DNA from: Saccharopolyspora thermophila
Lineage (GTDB): Bacteria > Actinomycetota > Actinomycetes > Mycobacteriales > Pseudonocardiaceae
Length of the DNA: 64,000 bases
Assembly: GCF_014646075.1 (NCBI RefSeq)
Contig: NZ_BMMT01000001.1
Coordinates: forward strand, 521,930-585,929
Direction of reading: 5' to 3'
Numbering within the stretch: the stretch's first letter is position 1; each line of letters starts with the position of its first letter. Below, piece by piece: positions 8,345 through 16,406 of this stretch. The notes under the pieces were generated by a model. It was not told the origin of the DNA, did no database searches, and saw nothing but the letters and a program-made list of their open reading frames with translations. A program made the position numbers and the translations under genes.

Positions 8345-8895
8345 GCACCGCTGAACCCGACGGCGACATCTCGGTCTGCGTTTTCTGCGCGTCGGGACCG
8401 GTGCCGCAGCAGCACCTCGACCTGGCGGCCGAGGTCGGCACCAAGATCGCCAAGCGCGGGTGGACGCTGGTCTCCGGCGGCGGCCGGGTGTCGATGATGG
8501 GCGAGGTGGCGCGGGCGGCGCGGGCCGCGGGCGGGCGCACCATCGGCGTCATCCCGCGCGCCCTGGTGGACCGCGAGGTGGCCGACACCGATGCCGACGA
8601 ACTGCTGGTCGTGGACACGATGCGAGAGCGCAAGGGGCTGATGGACGCGCACGCCACGGCGTTTTTGACGCTGCCCGGCGGCATCGGCACCTGCGAGGAG
8701 CTGTTCGAGATCTGGACGGCCCGCTACATCGGCATGCACACCAAACCCGTCGTGCTGCTCGATCCGGACGGGCACTACCGGGGCCTGCTGGACTGGTTGC
8801 GCGGGCTGGTGGACAGCGGTTTCGCCAAGCAGCACTCGCTGGACGTGCTGCACGTCACCGACGACGTCGACACCGCCCTCGACGCGTGCCTGTAG
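8341..8895 (+). CDS. LOG family (TIGR00730) phosphoribohydrolase-like protein
   Basis: Short-form LOG protein of 184 residues. It has VCVFCASG at the start of the Rossmann fold, SGGGRVSMMGEVARAA, the paired-arginine region MRERKGLM and the signature PGGIGTCEELFE. These are the residues known in LOG enzymes to bind and cleave nucleoside 5'-monophosphates. Start: TTG 8341 overlaps the upstream stop (TTGA) and has GGGAGG about 8 nt upstream; ATG 8326 is an alternative adding five residues. The M. tuberculosis counterpart (Rv1205) also lies just upstream of folP2. Two different LOG proteins in one operon is a notable arrangement. Confidence 0.85.
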   Translation: MSTAEPDGDISVCVFCASGPVPQQHLDLAAEVGTKIAKRGWTLVSGGGRVSMMGEVARAARAAGGRTIGVIPRALVDREVADTDADELLVVDTMRERKGLMDAHATAFLTLPGGIGTCEELFEIWTARYIGMHTKPVVLLDPDGHYRGLLDWLRGLVDSGFAKQHSLDVLHVTDDVDTALDACL

Positions 8896-8900
8896 CTGCC

Positions 8901-9785
8901 ATGCCAGGATCTCCAGCCGTGCGACTGCGGTTCCGCGACAAGGACGTCCCCCAGGACCGTCCGCTGGTGATGGCCATCGTCAACCGAACCCGCGACTCGT
9001 TCTTCGACCGCGGGCGGACCTTCGAGGTGGACGCGGCCACGGCCGCGGTGGACCGGGCGGTGGCCGACGGCGCCGACATCGTCGACATCGGCGGGGTCCG
9101 CGCCGGGGCGCAGGGCGAGGTGGTGGACGCCGCCGAGGAGATCCGCCGGGTGGTGCCCTTCGTCTCCGCGATCCGCGAGCGCCACCCAAACCTGGTGATC
9201 AGCGTCGACACCTGGCGGCACGAGGTGGCCCGGCCGGTCTGTGAGGCGGGTGCGGACCTGCTCAACGACACCTGGGCGGGGGCGGACCCGAAGCTGGCCG
9301 AGGTGGCCGCCGAGTTCGGGGTGGGCGTGGTGTGCTCGCACACCGGCGGGTTGCCGCCGCGCACCGATCCGTACCGGGTGCGCTACGCCGACGTGGTCGC
9401 CGAGGTGACCGCGGAGCTCGTCGCACGGGCCGAGCGGATGGTGGAGCTCGGGGTGCCCGCGCAGGGCGTGCTGATCGACCCGACGCACGACTTCGGCAAG
9501 AACACCTGGCACGGGTTGGCGCTGCTGCGCCGCATCGGGGAACTGGTGGACACCGGCTGGCCGGTGCTGATGGCCCTGTCGAACAAGGACTTCATCGGCG
9601 AGACCCTGGACGTCCCGGTTGACCAGCGGCTGGAGGGCACGCTGGCGGCGACCGCCATCGCGGCCTGGGGCGGGGCCCGGGTGTTCCGGGCGCACCACGT
9701 GGTGGAGACCCGCCGGGTGGTGGAGATGGTCGCGGCGATCGCCGGAACGCATCCCCCGGCCCACGTGCGCCGGGCCCTGGCGTGA
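8901..9785 (+). CDS. folP2: Dihydropteroate synthase paralogue, FolP2 type
   Basis: A 294-residue TIM-barrel protein of the DHPS family. The pterin-binding motifs are recognisable but altered: NRTRDSFFDRG replaces the usual NVTPDSFSDGG, SVDTWRHEVA replaces SIDTYKxEVA, a DPTHDFGKN region matches DPGxGFGK, and MALSNKDFIG retains the Lys of SRK. Mycobacterial FolP2 has been reported to lack DHPS activity, so a folate role should not be assumed here. Start: ATG 8901, 5 nt after the LOG stop, without a clear ribosome site. The gene order LOG-folP2-DivIVA-tag-DUF3117 matches Rv1205-Rv1211, with gpgS and fadD6 missing. Confidence 0.85.
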   Translation: MPGSPAVRLRFRDKDVPQDRPLVMAIVNRTRDSFFDRGRTFEVDAATAAVDRAVADGADIVDIGGVRAGAQGEVVDAAEEIRRVVPFVSAIRERHPNLVISVDTWRHEVARPVCEAGADLLNDTWAGADPKLAEVAAEFGVGVVCSHTGGLPPRTDPYRVRYADVVAEVTAELVARAERMVELGVPAQGVLIDPTHDFGKNTWHGLALLRRIGELVDTGWPVLMALSNKDFIGETLDVPVDQRLEGTLAATAIAAWGGARVFRAHHVVETRRVVEMVAAIAGTHPPAHVRRALA

Positions 9786-9924
9786 GCATCCGCGCGGACC
9801 GCCGCGGCACTGCTCCGGGCGAGATGGCGTCTCCGGAAAGGGCGGTCCGCCGGTCTCCCCGGCAGTCGGCGTTCCCTGTGGCGAACGCGCTCGGGGCAGG
9901 GTGCGGCACCCCGCACAGGTGTGG

Positions 9925-10260
9925 TCAGGGTTTGCCGACGGCCTGGCCGAGCAGCTGGGTGAGTGTCGGGACCGGCACGTCCGGGCGGACCGCGGTGAGC
10001 ACCGGCACCAGGCGCAACCAGCGGGAGGTGATCCGCGGGGCGCTGGGTGGGGTGCGGCCCAGCTCGTCGACGAGCTCCTCCAGCCGCCACTGCGCCTCGT
10101 CACGCTCCAGGCTCCGGTCCGGGTGCCCGGTCGATCACGTCCACCAGCGCCGCGAGGGAGGAGCGGAGCTGGTGGAGCGCGTCGGGGCGGGGGCGTAGGT
10201 CGTGGCGGCGTCGAGTCGCGCGGTGCCGGTGGTCGCTTCGGGGGCGTCGTGGTCGGGCAC
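9925..10260 (-). pseudogene. Frameshifted small gene remnant
   Basis: The minus strand holds protein-like sequence split across three frames. A GTG at 10260 with CAGGAG upstream opens VPDHDAPEATTGTARLDAA. The message continues in a second frame as RPDALHQLRSSLAALVDVID. A third frame gives LERDEAQWRLEELVDELG, then a Leu/Val-rich end TLTQLLGQAVGKP and a TGA at 9925. The shifts fall in C-rich runs. In total it would be a helical protein of about 110 residues, perhaps related to small effector-associated domains, but I cannot name the family. Either it is decaying or the sequence contains errors. Confidence 0.4.
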
Positions 10261-10440
10261 GGCAAACGGCTCCTGATTGCTCGCGCGGCACATCCGACTC
10301 CGCAGTGTGGTGGGGAACCGGGCCGGATAAGGTCCTTCCGGGATCTGCCACCCGAACGGATCAGCCACGGACCGGGCTGTGATCGACATCATTGCGGGTC
10401 CGGATCGCGACAGGACCAAGGTCCTCTTGCGTGGCGGCGG

Positions 10441-10468
10441 TGACAGTGGTCGCGAATATCCGTAGAGT
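10441..10468 (+). promoter_or_regulatory. Promoter of padR-family gene
   Basis: TGACAG (-35, 10441-10446) and TAGAGT (-10, 10463-10468) are separated by 16 nt. The -10 box ends 8 nt before the GTG at 10477, suggesting a leaderless transcript. Confidence 0.6.
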
Positions 10469-10476
10469 GCCTACCT

Positions 10477-10809
10477 GTGAAGGCTGATGCGCTACGTGGC
10501 CACTTGGACGCCCTGCTGCTCGCGACGCTCGACGGCAGGGCTTTGCATGGGTACGCGATCATCGAGGCTCTGCAGGAACGCAGCGGTGGTGCTCTCGATC
10601 TCCCCACCGGCACGGTCTACCCGGCGCTTCGCAGGCTCGAACGGGCCGGGTACGTGCACAGCACCTGGAGCACGGTCGGCGGCCGCCAGCGCCGGACCTA
10701 CCGCCTGACCCACGCGGGCGTGCAGACGCTGCAGGCCGAGCGGCGGGCCTGGCGGGAGTTCACCACGGCGATCGAGGGCGTGCTGGAGGCCGCGCCGGCC
10801 AAGACCTGA
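10477..10809 (+). CDS. PadR-family transcriptional regulator
   Basis: A 110-residue winged-helix repressor of the PadR type. It has LDALLLATLDGRALHGYAI, then TGTVYPALRRLERAGYV (recognition helix) and the wing GRQRRTYRLTHAG. The short C-terminal helix is typical of the PadR-s2 subfamily, which dimerises through it. Start: GTG 10477 follows a well-formed promoter at leaderless spacing. PadR proteins usually control an adjacent transporter or stress gene; here the flanks are a broken gene and a DivIVA-domain gene, so its target is unclear. Confidence 0.88.
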   Translation: MKADALRGHLDALLLATLDGRALHGYAIIEALQERSGGALDLPTGTVYPALRRLERAGYVHSTWSTVGGRQRRTYRLTHAGVQTLQAERRAWREFTTAIEGVLEAAPAKT

Positions 10810-10846
10810 CCACGGCCGCGGGTGTCGGCGCGGCGTGCCACGATGG

Positions 10847-11191
10847 ATGACCGTGGCTAGTGCGCTCATCTACCTGCTCGTGGTGCTGGCGGTCGCCGCG
10901 GTCGTCTTCCTGCTCGCCTCGCTGGTCTTCGGCCGCGGGGAGCAGCTGGCCCCGCTGCCGCCCGGCTCCACCCCGACCAGGCTGCCCCCGGCCGACATCG
11001 AGGGGGCGGACGTGCGCGCGTTGCGGTTCCAGCAGGTCCTGCGCGGCTACAAGGCATCGGAGGTGGACTGGGCGCTGGAACGCCTCGCCGGGCAGCTCGA
11101 CGAACTGCACGGGCGCATCGCCGTGCTCGAGCGGCAGCTCGACGTGGCCGGGCAGCAGTTGCAGAAAGCCCGCGCGGAGCGCGAGGACTGA
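10847..11191 (+). CDS. DivIVA-domain membrane protein (Rv1209-like)
   Basis: About 114 residues. A single N-terminal membrane helix (LIYLLVVLAVAAVVFLLASL) is followed by FGRGEQL and a DivIVA-type segment FQQVLRGYKASEVDWALERL, then a coiled coil. DivIVA domains bind curved membrane and organise polar growth in actinobacteria; this small membrane-anchored form is conserved next to tag and folP2. Start: ATG 10847; GTG 10853 is equally possible, with CACGAT 8 nt before it, and GTG 10835 is less likely. It is followed after 4 nt by the SRPBCC gene. Confidence 0.8.
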   Translation: MTVASALIYLLVVLAVAAVVFLLASLVFGRGEQLAPLPPGSTPTRLPPADIEGADVRALRFQQVLRGYKASEVDWALERLAGQLDELHGRIAVLERQLDVAGQQLQKARAERED

Positions 11192-11195
11192 CGCC

Positions 11196-11645
11196 ATGCC
11201 CCCGGTCGAGCTGCGGTTGAGCGTCCCGGTCGAGGCGACGCCAGAGGTCGTGTGGGCCGCCGCGACCGACTGGGAGCGGCAGGGTGAGTGGATGCTGGGC
11301 ACCGAGGTGCATCAGGTCAGCGGCACCGGCGGCCCGGGCACCCGGCTGGTGGCGGTCACCGGGCTCGGCGGCATCGGGATCGTGGACCGCATGGAGGTGG
11401 TGGCGTGGCAGCCGCCGCACCGCTGCCGGGTCCGCCACCTCGGCAAGCCGCTCGTCGGCGACGGCGGGTTCGAGGTGGTGCGGTGCGGCAACGCCGCGTC
11501 GATGTTCGTGTGGTGGGAGCGGCTGGAGCTGCCGCCCGGCGGTGGACTGGTGTGGCCGGTGGTGCGGCCCGCGTTCGCCTGGGGGATGCGGCGGTCGCTG
11601 GCCGCGTTCGCGGCGTTCTGCCGCGGCGGAGAAGGAGTGCGGTGA
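11196..11645 (+). CDS. SRPBCC (START-like) family protein
   Basis: A 149-residue polyketide-cyclase/dehydrase-like SRPBCC protein. It begins ELRLSVPVEATPEVVWAAATDWERQGEW, the typical first strand and helix of the fold, and has a long C-terminal helix. These proteins form a hydrophobic pocket for lipids or aromatic ligands; the ligand here is unknown. The stop overlaps the next start as GTGA, so it is translationally coupled to tag. GAGGA lies about 10 nt before the ATG. Confidence 0.8.
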   Translation: MPPVELRLSVPVEATPEVVWAAATDWERQGEWMLGTEVHQVSGTGGPGTRLVAVTGLGGIGIVDRMEVVAWQPPHRCRVRHLGKPLVGDGGFEVVRCGNAASMFVWWERLELPPGGGLVWPVVRPAFAWGMRRSLAAFAAFCRGGEGVR

Positions 11646-12229
11646 ACGAGACCGGTGCCGCGGTGCTGGGTGCGGACGGTCGGGCGCGCTGCCCGTGGGG
11701 CGCGGGTCCGGCGGACTACACGGAGTACCACGACAGCGAGTGGGGCGTGCCGCTGCACGGGGAGCGGGAGCTGTTCGAGCGGATCACCCTCGAGTCGTTC
11801 CAGTCGGGTCTGTCGTGGTTGACGATCCTGCGCAAGCGCGCGGCGTTCCGCCGGGCGTTCGCGGACTTCGAGCCCGCGAAGGTGGCCGCCTTCGACGACG
11901 GCGACCGGGAGCGGCTGCTGGCCGACGCCGAAATCGTTCGCAACCGCGCCAAGATCGACGCCGCGATCCGCAACGCCGGTGCGGTCCTGGAGTTGGACCA
12001 ACCGCTGGACGAACTGTTGTGGTCGTTCGCCCCGCAGCGCCGCCGACAGCGGCCCAGGACGCTTGCCGAGGTGCCCGCGACGACCCCGGAGTCCACGGCA
12101 ATGGCCAAGGAGCTCAAGCGCCGCGGTTTCGTGTTCGTCGGCCCGACCACCTGCTACGCCCTCATGCAGGCCACCGGCATGGTCGACGACCACCTCGCCA
12201 CCTGCTGGCGAGCCGCGGACCGCGCCTGA
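11642..12229 (+). CDS. tag: DNA-3-methyladenine glycosylase I
   Basis: A 195-residue base-excision repair enzyme that removes 3-methyladenine from alkylated DNA. Family hallmarks are RCPWG (first zinc Cys), YHDSEWGVP, LESFQSGLSWLTIL, IVRNRAKIDA (helix-hairpin-helix region) and the C-terminal GFVFVGPTTCYALMQATG with a His and Cys (DDHLATCW) that complete the zinc site. The GTG start overlaps the SRPBCC stop. The position after the DivIVA-domain gene matches tagA (Rv1210) in M. tuberculosis. Confidence 0.93.
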   Translation: MNETGAAVLGADGRARCPWGAGPADYTEYHDSEWGVPLHGERELFERITLESFQSGLSWLTILRKRAAFRRAFADFEPAKVAAFDDGDRERLLADAEIVRNRAKIDAAIRNAGAVLELDQPLDELLWSFAPQRRRQRPRTLAEVPATTPESTAMAKELKRRGFVFVGPTTCYALMQATGMVDDHLATCWRAADRA

Positions 12230-12251
12230 AACAGCGGTCCGCGGCGGCGGA

Positions 12252-13040
12252 TCAGCGGCCGGTGAAGTTCGGGTCGCGCTTCTCGACGAAGGCCGCCACC
12301 GCCTCCCGGTGGTCGGCGGTGGCGCCCGCCTCGGCCTGTGCGCCCGCCTCCACGGCCAGCGCCTCGGCCAGGCCCTCGGCCGCTGCCGCCAGCATGGTCT
12401 CCTTGATCCGCGCGTAGGCGCTGGTCGGCCCGGCGGCCATCCGGGTGGCCAGCTCGGTGGCCGCGGCCACCGCCTCCCCGGCGTCCACCACGCGGTTGAC
12501 CATGCCGATCCGCAGCGCCTCCTCGGCGCCGACCGGCTCGGCCAGCAGCAGCATCTCCATCGCGCGGCCGTAGCCGATCAGCCGCGGCAGCGTCCACGAC
12601 GCGCCGGAATCGGCGGACAGCCCCACGTTGGCGAAGGCCATCAGGAACTTCGCGTTCGCCGAGGCGATCCGCAGGTCGCAGGCGTAGGCCAGCGACGCGC
12701 CCGCGCCCGCGGCGGTGCCGTTGACCGCGGCGATCACCGGCTTCGGCATGCTCGTCACCGCGCGGATGATCGGGTTGTAGTGCTCGTCCACGGTCTTCAG
12801 CGGCGCCGGGTCGCCGGCGTCGAGCAGCGCGATGTGCTCCTTGAGGTCCTGCCCGGCACAGAACGCCCTGCCCGCGCCGGTGATCACCAGGGCCCGCACC
12901 GCGTCGTCGGCCGCCGCGTCGCGCAGCGCCGCGATCAGCGCCTGCTTCAGTTCGACGTTGAGCGAGTTGAACGAGTCCGGCCGGTTCAACGTGAGCAGCC
13001 GCACACCGGCGGTGTCCTGGGTCAGCAGTACGTCGGTCAC
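12252..13040 (-). CDS. Enoyl-CoA hydratase/isomerase, PaaG-like
   Basis: A 262-residue crotonase-family enzyme. The oxyanion-hole motif AFCAGQDLKEH and AAVNGTAAGAGASLAYACD are clear. The region FANVGLSADSGASWTLPRLIG keeps an Asp where PaaG-type isomerases have their catalytic Asp, and the end EAVAAFVEKRDPNFTGR matches PaaG closely. PaaG isomerises the ring-1,2-epoxide in aerobic phenylacetate breakdown, but no other paa gene is nearby, so a general hydratase role is also possible. Start: GTG 13040 has AAGGAG 7 nt upstream; the frame is open much further without homology. It converges with tag. Confidence 0.85.
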   Translation of the reverse strand: MTDVLLTQDTAGVRLLTLNRPDSFNSLNVELKQALIAALRDAAADDAVRALVITGAGRAFCAGQDLKEHIALLDAGDPAPLKTVDEHYNPIIRAVTSMPKPVIAAVNGTAAGAGASLAYACDLRIASANAKFLMAFANVGLSADSGASWTLPRLIGYGRAMEMLLLAEPVGAEEALRIGMVNRVVDAGEAVAAATELATRMAAGPTSAYARIKETMLAAAAEGLAEALAVEAGAQAEAGATADHREAVAAFVEKRDPNFTGR

Positions 13041-13417
13041 TTCGCGCTCCTTGCCTTGGCGGACGTCGGATCGCCGACGCCGGGGTTTTCCATAGTGGAC
13101 TTTCCGCGGGCGGGTCGAGTCCCGGGTGGACACCCGTTGTGGCTGGTAGCCGGGGCCGCGGTGAACCGCTGCGGGATCGTGCCCGCACCGCGGGGCCCGG
13201 ATCGGCCGGGCGGGGGCCTGCCGACCGCGCCGGGAGGCGCCGCCGAGCGCCCGCACGAAGGCCGAGTCTGCCAGCCGCCGAGGGCATTCGACCAGCGCAC
13301 GGGCGACACGAGTTGATCGGTTCGGTTTCGTCCCCGCCTCGGGATGGGGGAGAATGGGAGTGGACCCGAGCTGGTTGTGGCGACCAGCGGGGGAAGAGTT
13401 CACGGAGGGAGCACGCT
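13041..13417. other. Intergenic region between hydratase and DUF3117 gene
   Basis: About 377 bases between divergent genes. No protein-like frame with a ribosome site is visible. It should hold both promoters, but I could not place a confident -35/-10 pair; GAGAAT near 13351 is the best -10 candidate for the plus-strand gene. Confidence 0.4.
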
Positions 13418-13585
13418 ATGGCGGCCATGAAGCCCCGGACCGGTGACGGTCCCCTCGAGGTGACAAAGGAGGGTCGCGGCATCGTGATGCGCGTCCCGCT
13501 TGAGGGTGGTGGGCGGCTCGTCGTCGAAATGTCGGTCGAGGAGGCCAAGAACCTGGGCGACGCCCTGGAGTCGGCCACCGGCTGA
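13418..13585 (+). CDS. DUF3117 small protein (Rv1211-like)
   Basis: A 55-residue protein of the DUF3117 family: MAAMKPRTGDGPLEVTKEG, a GRGIVMRVPLEGGGRLVVEM core, and an acidic helix ending LGDALESATG. The family is one of the most conserved small proteins in actinobacteria, with no established function. GGAGGG lies 7 nt before the ATG. Its presence after tag matches Rv1210-Rv1211; the glgA/glgC genes that follow in M. tuberculosis are not here. Confidence 0.9.
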   Translation: MAAMKPRTGDGPLEVTKEGRGIVMRVPLEGGGRLVVEMSVEEAKNLGDALESATG

Positions 13586-13859
13586 GGCCGCCAGCAGGCG
13601 AACGGGGGGAGCACCGGCGGCCAGGCTTGCTTCCCGCGCGGTGCCCCCTCCGCCGAGGCGACAACTCAATCACGCCGACGACGAGTGGTGAGCAGTCTTC
13701 GTCGAGCCCCGGTGTCGAGCCGATGCCGGGGCCGTCGTCGCAGCCCGATGATCACCCGGGCCGCCCGGCGCACCACACCGCCCCCCGCCGCCCCGCGCGA
13801 TCGGCCCGGCGGGCGGTGCGGCGAGCGCGGCCGGTCCCAGCCGCAGGAAGGTCCTTTTC

Positions 13860-15437
13860 GTGTCCGGTGCCCCAGTGTTCCGATCCGCCCAGCCGACCCG
13901 CGACGCGGATCCGGCACTGCCCGTGATCCCGACGTCACTGGTCGAAGTGGACGTCGTGCAGCAGTGGCGGGACGGCGTACCCGGCGCGGTCGCCGTCGCC
14001 GACGGCGAGTCGGGCCCGGAGCTGGCCCCTGCGGCCGAACAGTTCGATGTGGACGTCGCGGTGCTGCAGGCCGTGGGGGCTTCGGCCGGCGCCGGCGACG
14101 TCCGCTCGGTGCCGCTGCCCGCGGGTGGGGTCGGCTGGGTCGTGGGTGTCGGATCGGGCGAGCCCGTGCGGTGGCGCAGCGCCGGGGCGGCGCTGGCGCG
14201 CGCGGTGCGCGAGCGGCTGGGCGAGGCCGTCGAGTCCGAGGAGGAGGTCGGCGACCTGGGTGAGGCCAGCGCCGACTACCTCCAGGTCCGGCTGCCCGAC
14301 GGGGCCGACGGCGACGTCGTCTCGGCGTTGACGCTGGGGTTGGCGCTGGGCGGCTACCGGTTCCGGGTGACCGCCCAGCCGACTCCGCCCCGGCTGCGGA
14401 AGGTGCTGCTGGTGGCGCCGGAGGGCGCGGACGTGGCGGCGCTGGGCGAGCAGGTCCGGCGCACCCGCGAGCTGGCCGCGGCGACCGCGCTGGCCCGCGA
14501 CCTCGCCAACGCGCCCTCCAACATCAAGGATCCCGCCTGGTTCACCGGTGTCGCCGCGGACCTGGCCGCCGGGGTGGACGGCCTCGACGCGGTGGTCCGC
14601 GACGAGAAGTGGCTGGCGGGCAACGGTTTCGGCGGCATCCTCGCGGTCGGCGGCGGCTCGTCGCGGCCGCCGCGGCTGCTGGAGCTGACCTACCGGCCCG
14701 GCGACGCGGCCGGACCGCATCTGGTGCTGGTGGGGAAGGGCATCACCTTCGACACCGGTGGGATCTCGCTCAAGCCCGCCGAGGGCATGCACCTGATGCG
14801 CACCGACATGTCCGGCGGCGCCGCGGTGATCGCCGCGCTGCTGTCGATCGCGCGGCTGCGGCTGCCGATCCGGGTCACCGGTCTGGTGCCCTCGGCGGAG
14901 AACCACGTGTCCGGCAGCGCCTACCGCCCCGGTGACGTGGTCCGCCACTACGGCGGCACGACCACCGAGGTCGGCAACACCGATGCCGAGGGGCGGATGG
15001 TGCTCGCGGACGCCATGGCCTACGCGGTGGACCGCCTGGAACCGGACCTGCTGGTGGACGTGGCCACGTTGACCGGTGCGATGAAGGTCGCACTCGGCCT
15101 GCGCACCGGCGCGTTGTTCGCCACGGACGACGCGCTCGCCGAGCAGATCCTCGGCGCGGGTGAGCGGGTCGGGGAGGCCTGGTGGCGGATGCCGCTGCTG
15201 GAGGACCACGCCGAGGACGTCAAGGGACAGCTCGCCGACGTCAGGCAGACCCCGCCGGGGCCGGGCGGCATCACCGCCGCGCTGTTCCTGCGGGAGTTCA
15301 CCGGTGGCCTGCCGTGGGCGCACCTGGACATCGCCGGACCGGCCCGGGCGGACAAGGACTACGCGGAGGTGGTGGCGGGCGGCACCGGTTTCGCGGCCCG
15401 CAGCCTCGTGGAACTCGCCGCGACCCTGGCCCGGTAA
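13860..15437 (+). CDS. pepA: Leucyl aminopeptidase, M17 family
   Basis: Cytosolic zinc/manganese aminopeptidase of 525 residues. The C-terminal catalytic domain contains VGKGITFDTGGISLKP (metal and Lys ligands), MRTDMSGGAAV (metal Asp) and NTDAEGRMVLADA (Asp/Glu ligands and catalytic Arg). The common NTDAEGRL is here NTDAEGRM. The N-terminal 180 residues are the macro-like domain used for hexamer assembly. Start: GTG 13860, 8-9 nt after AGGAAGG. It is followed by gene remnants and then by tatB on the opposite strand. Confidence 0.92.
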   Translation: MSGAPVFRSAQPTRDADPALPVIPTSLVEVDVVQQWRDGVPGAVAVADGESGPELAPAAEQFDVDVAVLQAVGASAGAGDVRSVPLPAGGVGWVVGVGSGEPVRWRSAGAALARAVRERLGEAVESEEEVGDLGEASADYLQVRLPDGADGDVVSALTLGLALGGYRFRVTAQPTPPRLRKVLLVAPEGADVAALGEQVRRTRELAAATALARDLANAPSNIKDPAWFTGVAADLAAGVDGLDAVVRDEKWLAGNGFGGILAVGGGSSRPPRLLELTYRPGDAAGPHLVLVGKGITFDTGGISLKPAEGMHLMRTDMSGGAAVIAALLSIARLRLPIRVTGLVPSAENHVSGSAYRPGDVVRHYGGTTTEVGNTDAEGRMVLADAMAYAVDRLEPDLLVDVATLTGAMKVALGLRTGALFATDDALAEQILGAGERVGEAWWRMPLLEDHAEDVKGQLADVRQTPPGPGGITAALFLREFTGGLPWAHLDIAGPARADKDYAEVVAGGTGFAARSLVELAATLAR

Positions 15438-15447
15438 CCAGACACGC

Positions 15448-15740
15448 GACCCCGAGTTCGGCGGCGACCAGCCCGCGCACCGTATCGACCTCTTCGCTTC
15501 CAAACGCCAGCCGCGGCTCGAACCCGGCGTGTTCGGCCAGCCCCGCGAAGATCTGGCGCAGCCCGTAACCACGGCGGGTGGCGACGAAGTCGTCGTCGGC
15601 CAGTTCGGCGAGCCGCAGCCGACGGCGGCGGGCCAGCCGGTGCCGGGCGGGCAGCACCGCCACCAGCGTTTTCTGCCGGATCGCCGCGGTGTGCCAGCGC
15701 GAATCCTCATCGGGCAGCGGAGCAACCAGCCTCCGCGGCC
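15448..15740 (-). pseudogene. LysR regulator fragment (effector-binding domain)
   Basis: The minus strand encodes, in one frame, a stretch typical of the LysR substrate-binding domain: LVAPLPDEDSRWHT, TLVAVLPARHRLARR, LRLAELADDDFVATRRGYGL and GSEEVDTVRGLVAAELGVA. The N-terminal helix-turn-helix is absent and the homology stops next to the pepA stop, so both ends are lost. The upstream end abuts an MFS fragment on the other strand. It is best read as the remains of a LysR/transporter pair after deletion. The translated motif is convincing; the exact ends are estimates. Confidence 0.6.
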
Positions 15741-15743
15741 GGG

Positions 15744-15867
15744 ACGGTAACCTCGACGCTCGCCGGGCGCGCTGCCGACCGCTGGGGGCGCACGACGGTG
15801 TTGCTCACCAGCCTCGCGGTGACTGCGGCGGGACTGCTGGACGCCGTCGCCGTGTTGGTGGCGCCGA
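15744..15867 (+). pseudogene. MFS transporter fragment
   Basis: On the plus strand about 40 codons read TSTLAGRAADRWGRTTVLL followed by a hydrophobic stretch TSLAVTAAGLLDAVAVLVA. GRAADRWGRTTVLL resembles MFS motif A (GxxADRxGRR) after transmembrane helix 2, and the rest resembles helix 3. It begins where the LysR fragment ends and runs into the 3' end of tatB. Without start or remaining helices it cannot be functional. Confidence 0.45.
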
Positions 15868-16257
15868 TCAGGTGGCGTCGACGTCGAACGGCGGGCGTTC
15901 CCCAGGGGCCAGCGGGCGCTGCTGCGGCTTCGGCGTCGACGGCGGTGTCGTCGGCCGGTAACCGTTCCCGGTGATGCCGTCCAGCGGGTTCTCCCCGTCG
16001 AACAGGTGCCTGGTCACCGCGGTGCGCGGGTTGAAGTTGCGGATGCCGCGTAGGTCCTCCAGCGGTTTGCGCAGCTCGTCGAACTCTGGACCGAGCTCGG
16101 AGCGGAGCTGTTCGCGGGCGCCGGTCGCGTACTCGCGGATCTGCCGGATGGTCCGACCCAGCCACGCGGCGCCCTGCGGCAACCGCTCCGGTCCGAGGAC
16201 GAACAGCCCCACCACGGCGAGCACGAGGATCTCCAGCCAGCCGACGCTATCGAACAC
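15868..16257 (-). CDS. tatB: Sec-independent translocase protein TatB
   Basis: A 129-residue TatA/B-type protein of the twin-arginine export system. The N-terminus is periplasmic and short, followed by a membrane helix ([16 protein letters not shown]), the hinge GPERLP and a long amphipathic helix ([19 protein letters not shown]). A Pro-rich tail follows. The length and the Glu in GPERLP favour TatB over TatA. Start: GTG 16257 with GGAGG 9 nt upstream. It lies downstream of htrA as in Rv1223-Rv1224, forming the end of the sigE-rseA-htrA-tatB envelope-stress cluster. Confidence 0.9.
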   Translation of the reverse strand: MFDSVGWLEILVLAVVGLFVLGPERLPQGAAWLGRTIRQIREYATGAREQLRSELGPEFDELRKPLEDLRGIRNFNPRTAVTRHLFDGENPLDGITGNGYRPTTPPSTPKPQQRPLAPGERPPFDVDAT

Positions 16258-16406
16258 CTCTCGACTACCTCCGGATCTCGCGGCTCGCGGACCGGCACCG
16301 CGTGAGCTGCTGCCAACGCCCCCAGAGTACCGACCGGGGAACACCGCCTGGAGAGGGAATGAGTACGGCCTTCAGCCACAGTTCGCCGCGCGTTCGGCAG
16401 CGCGGG

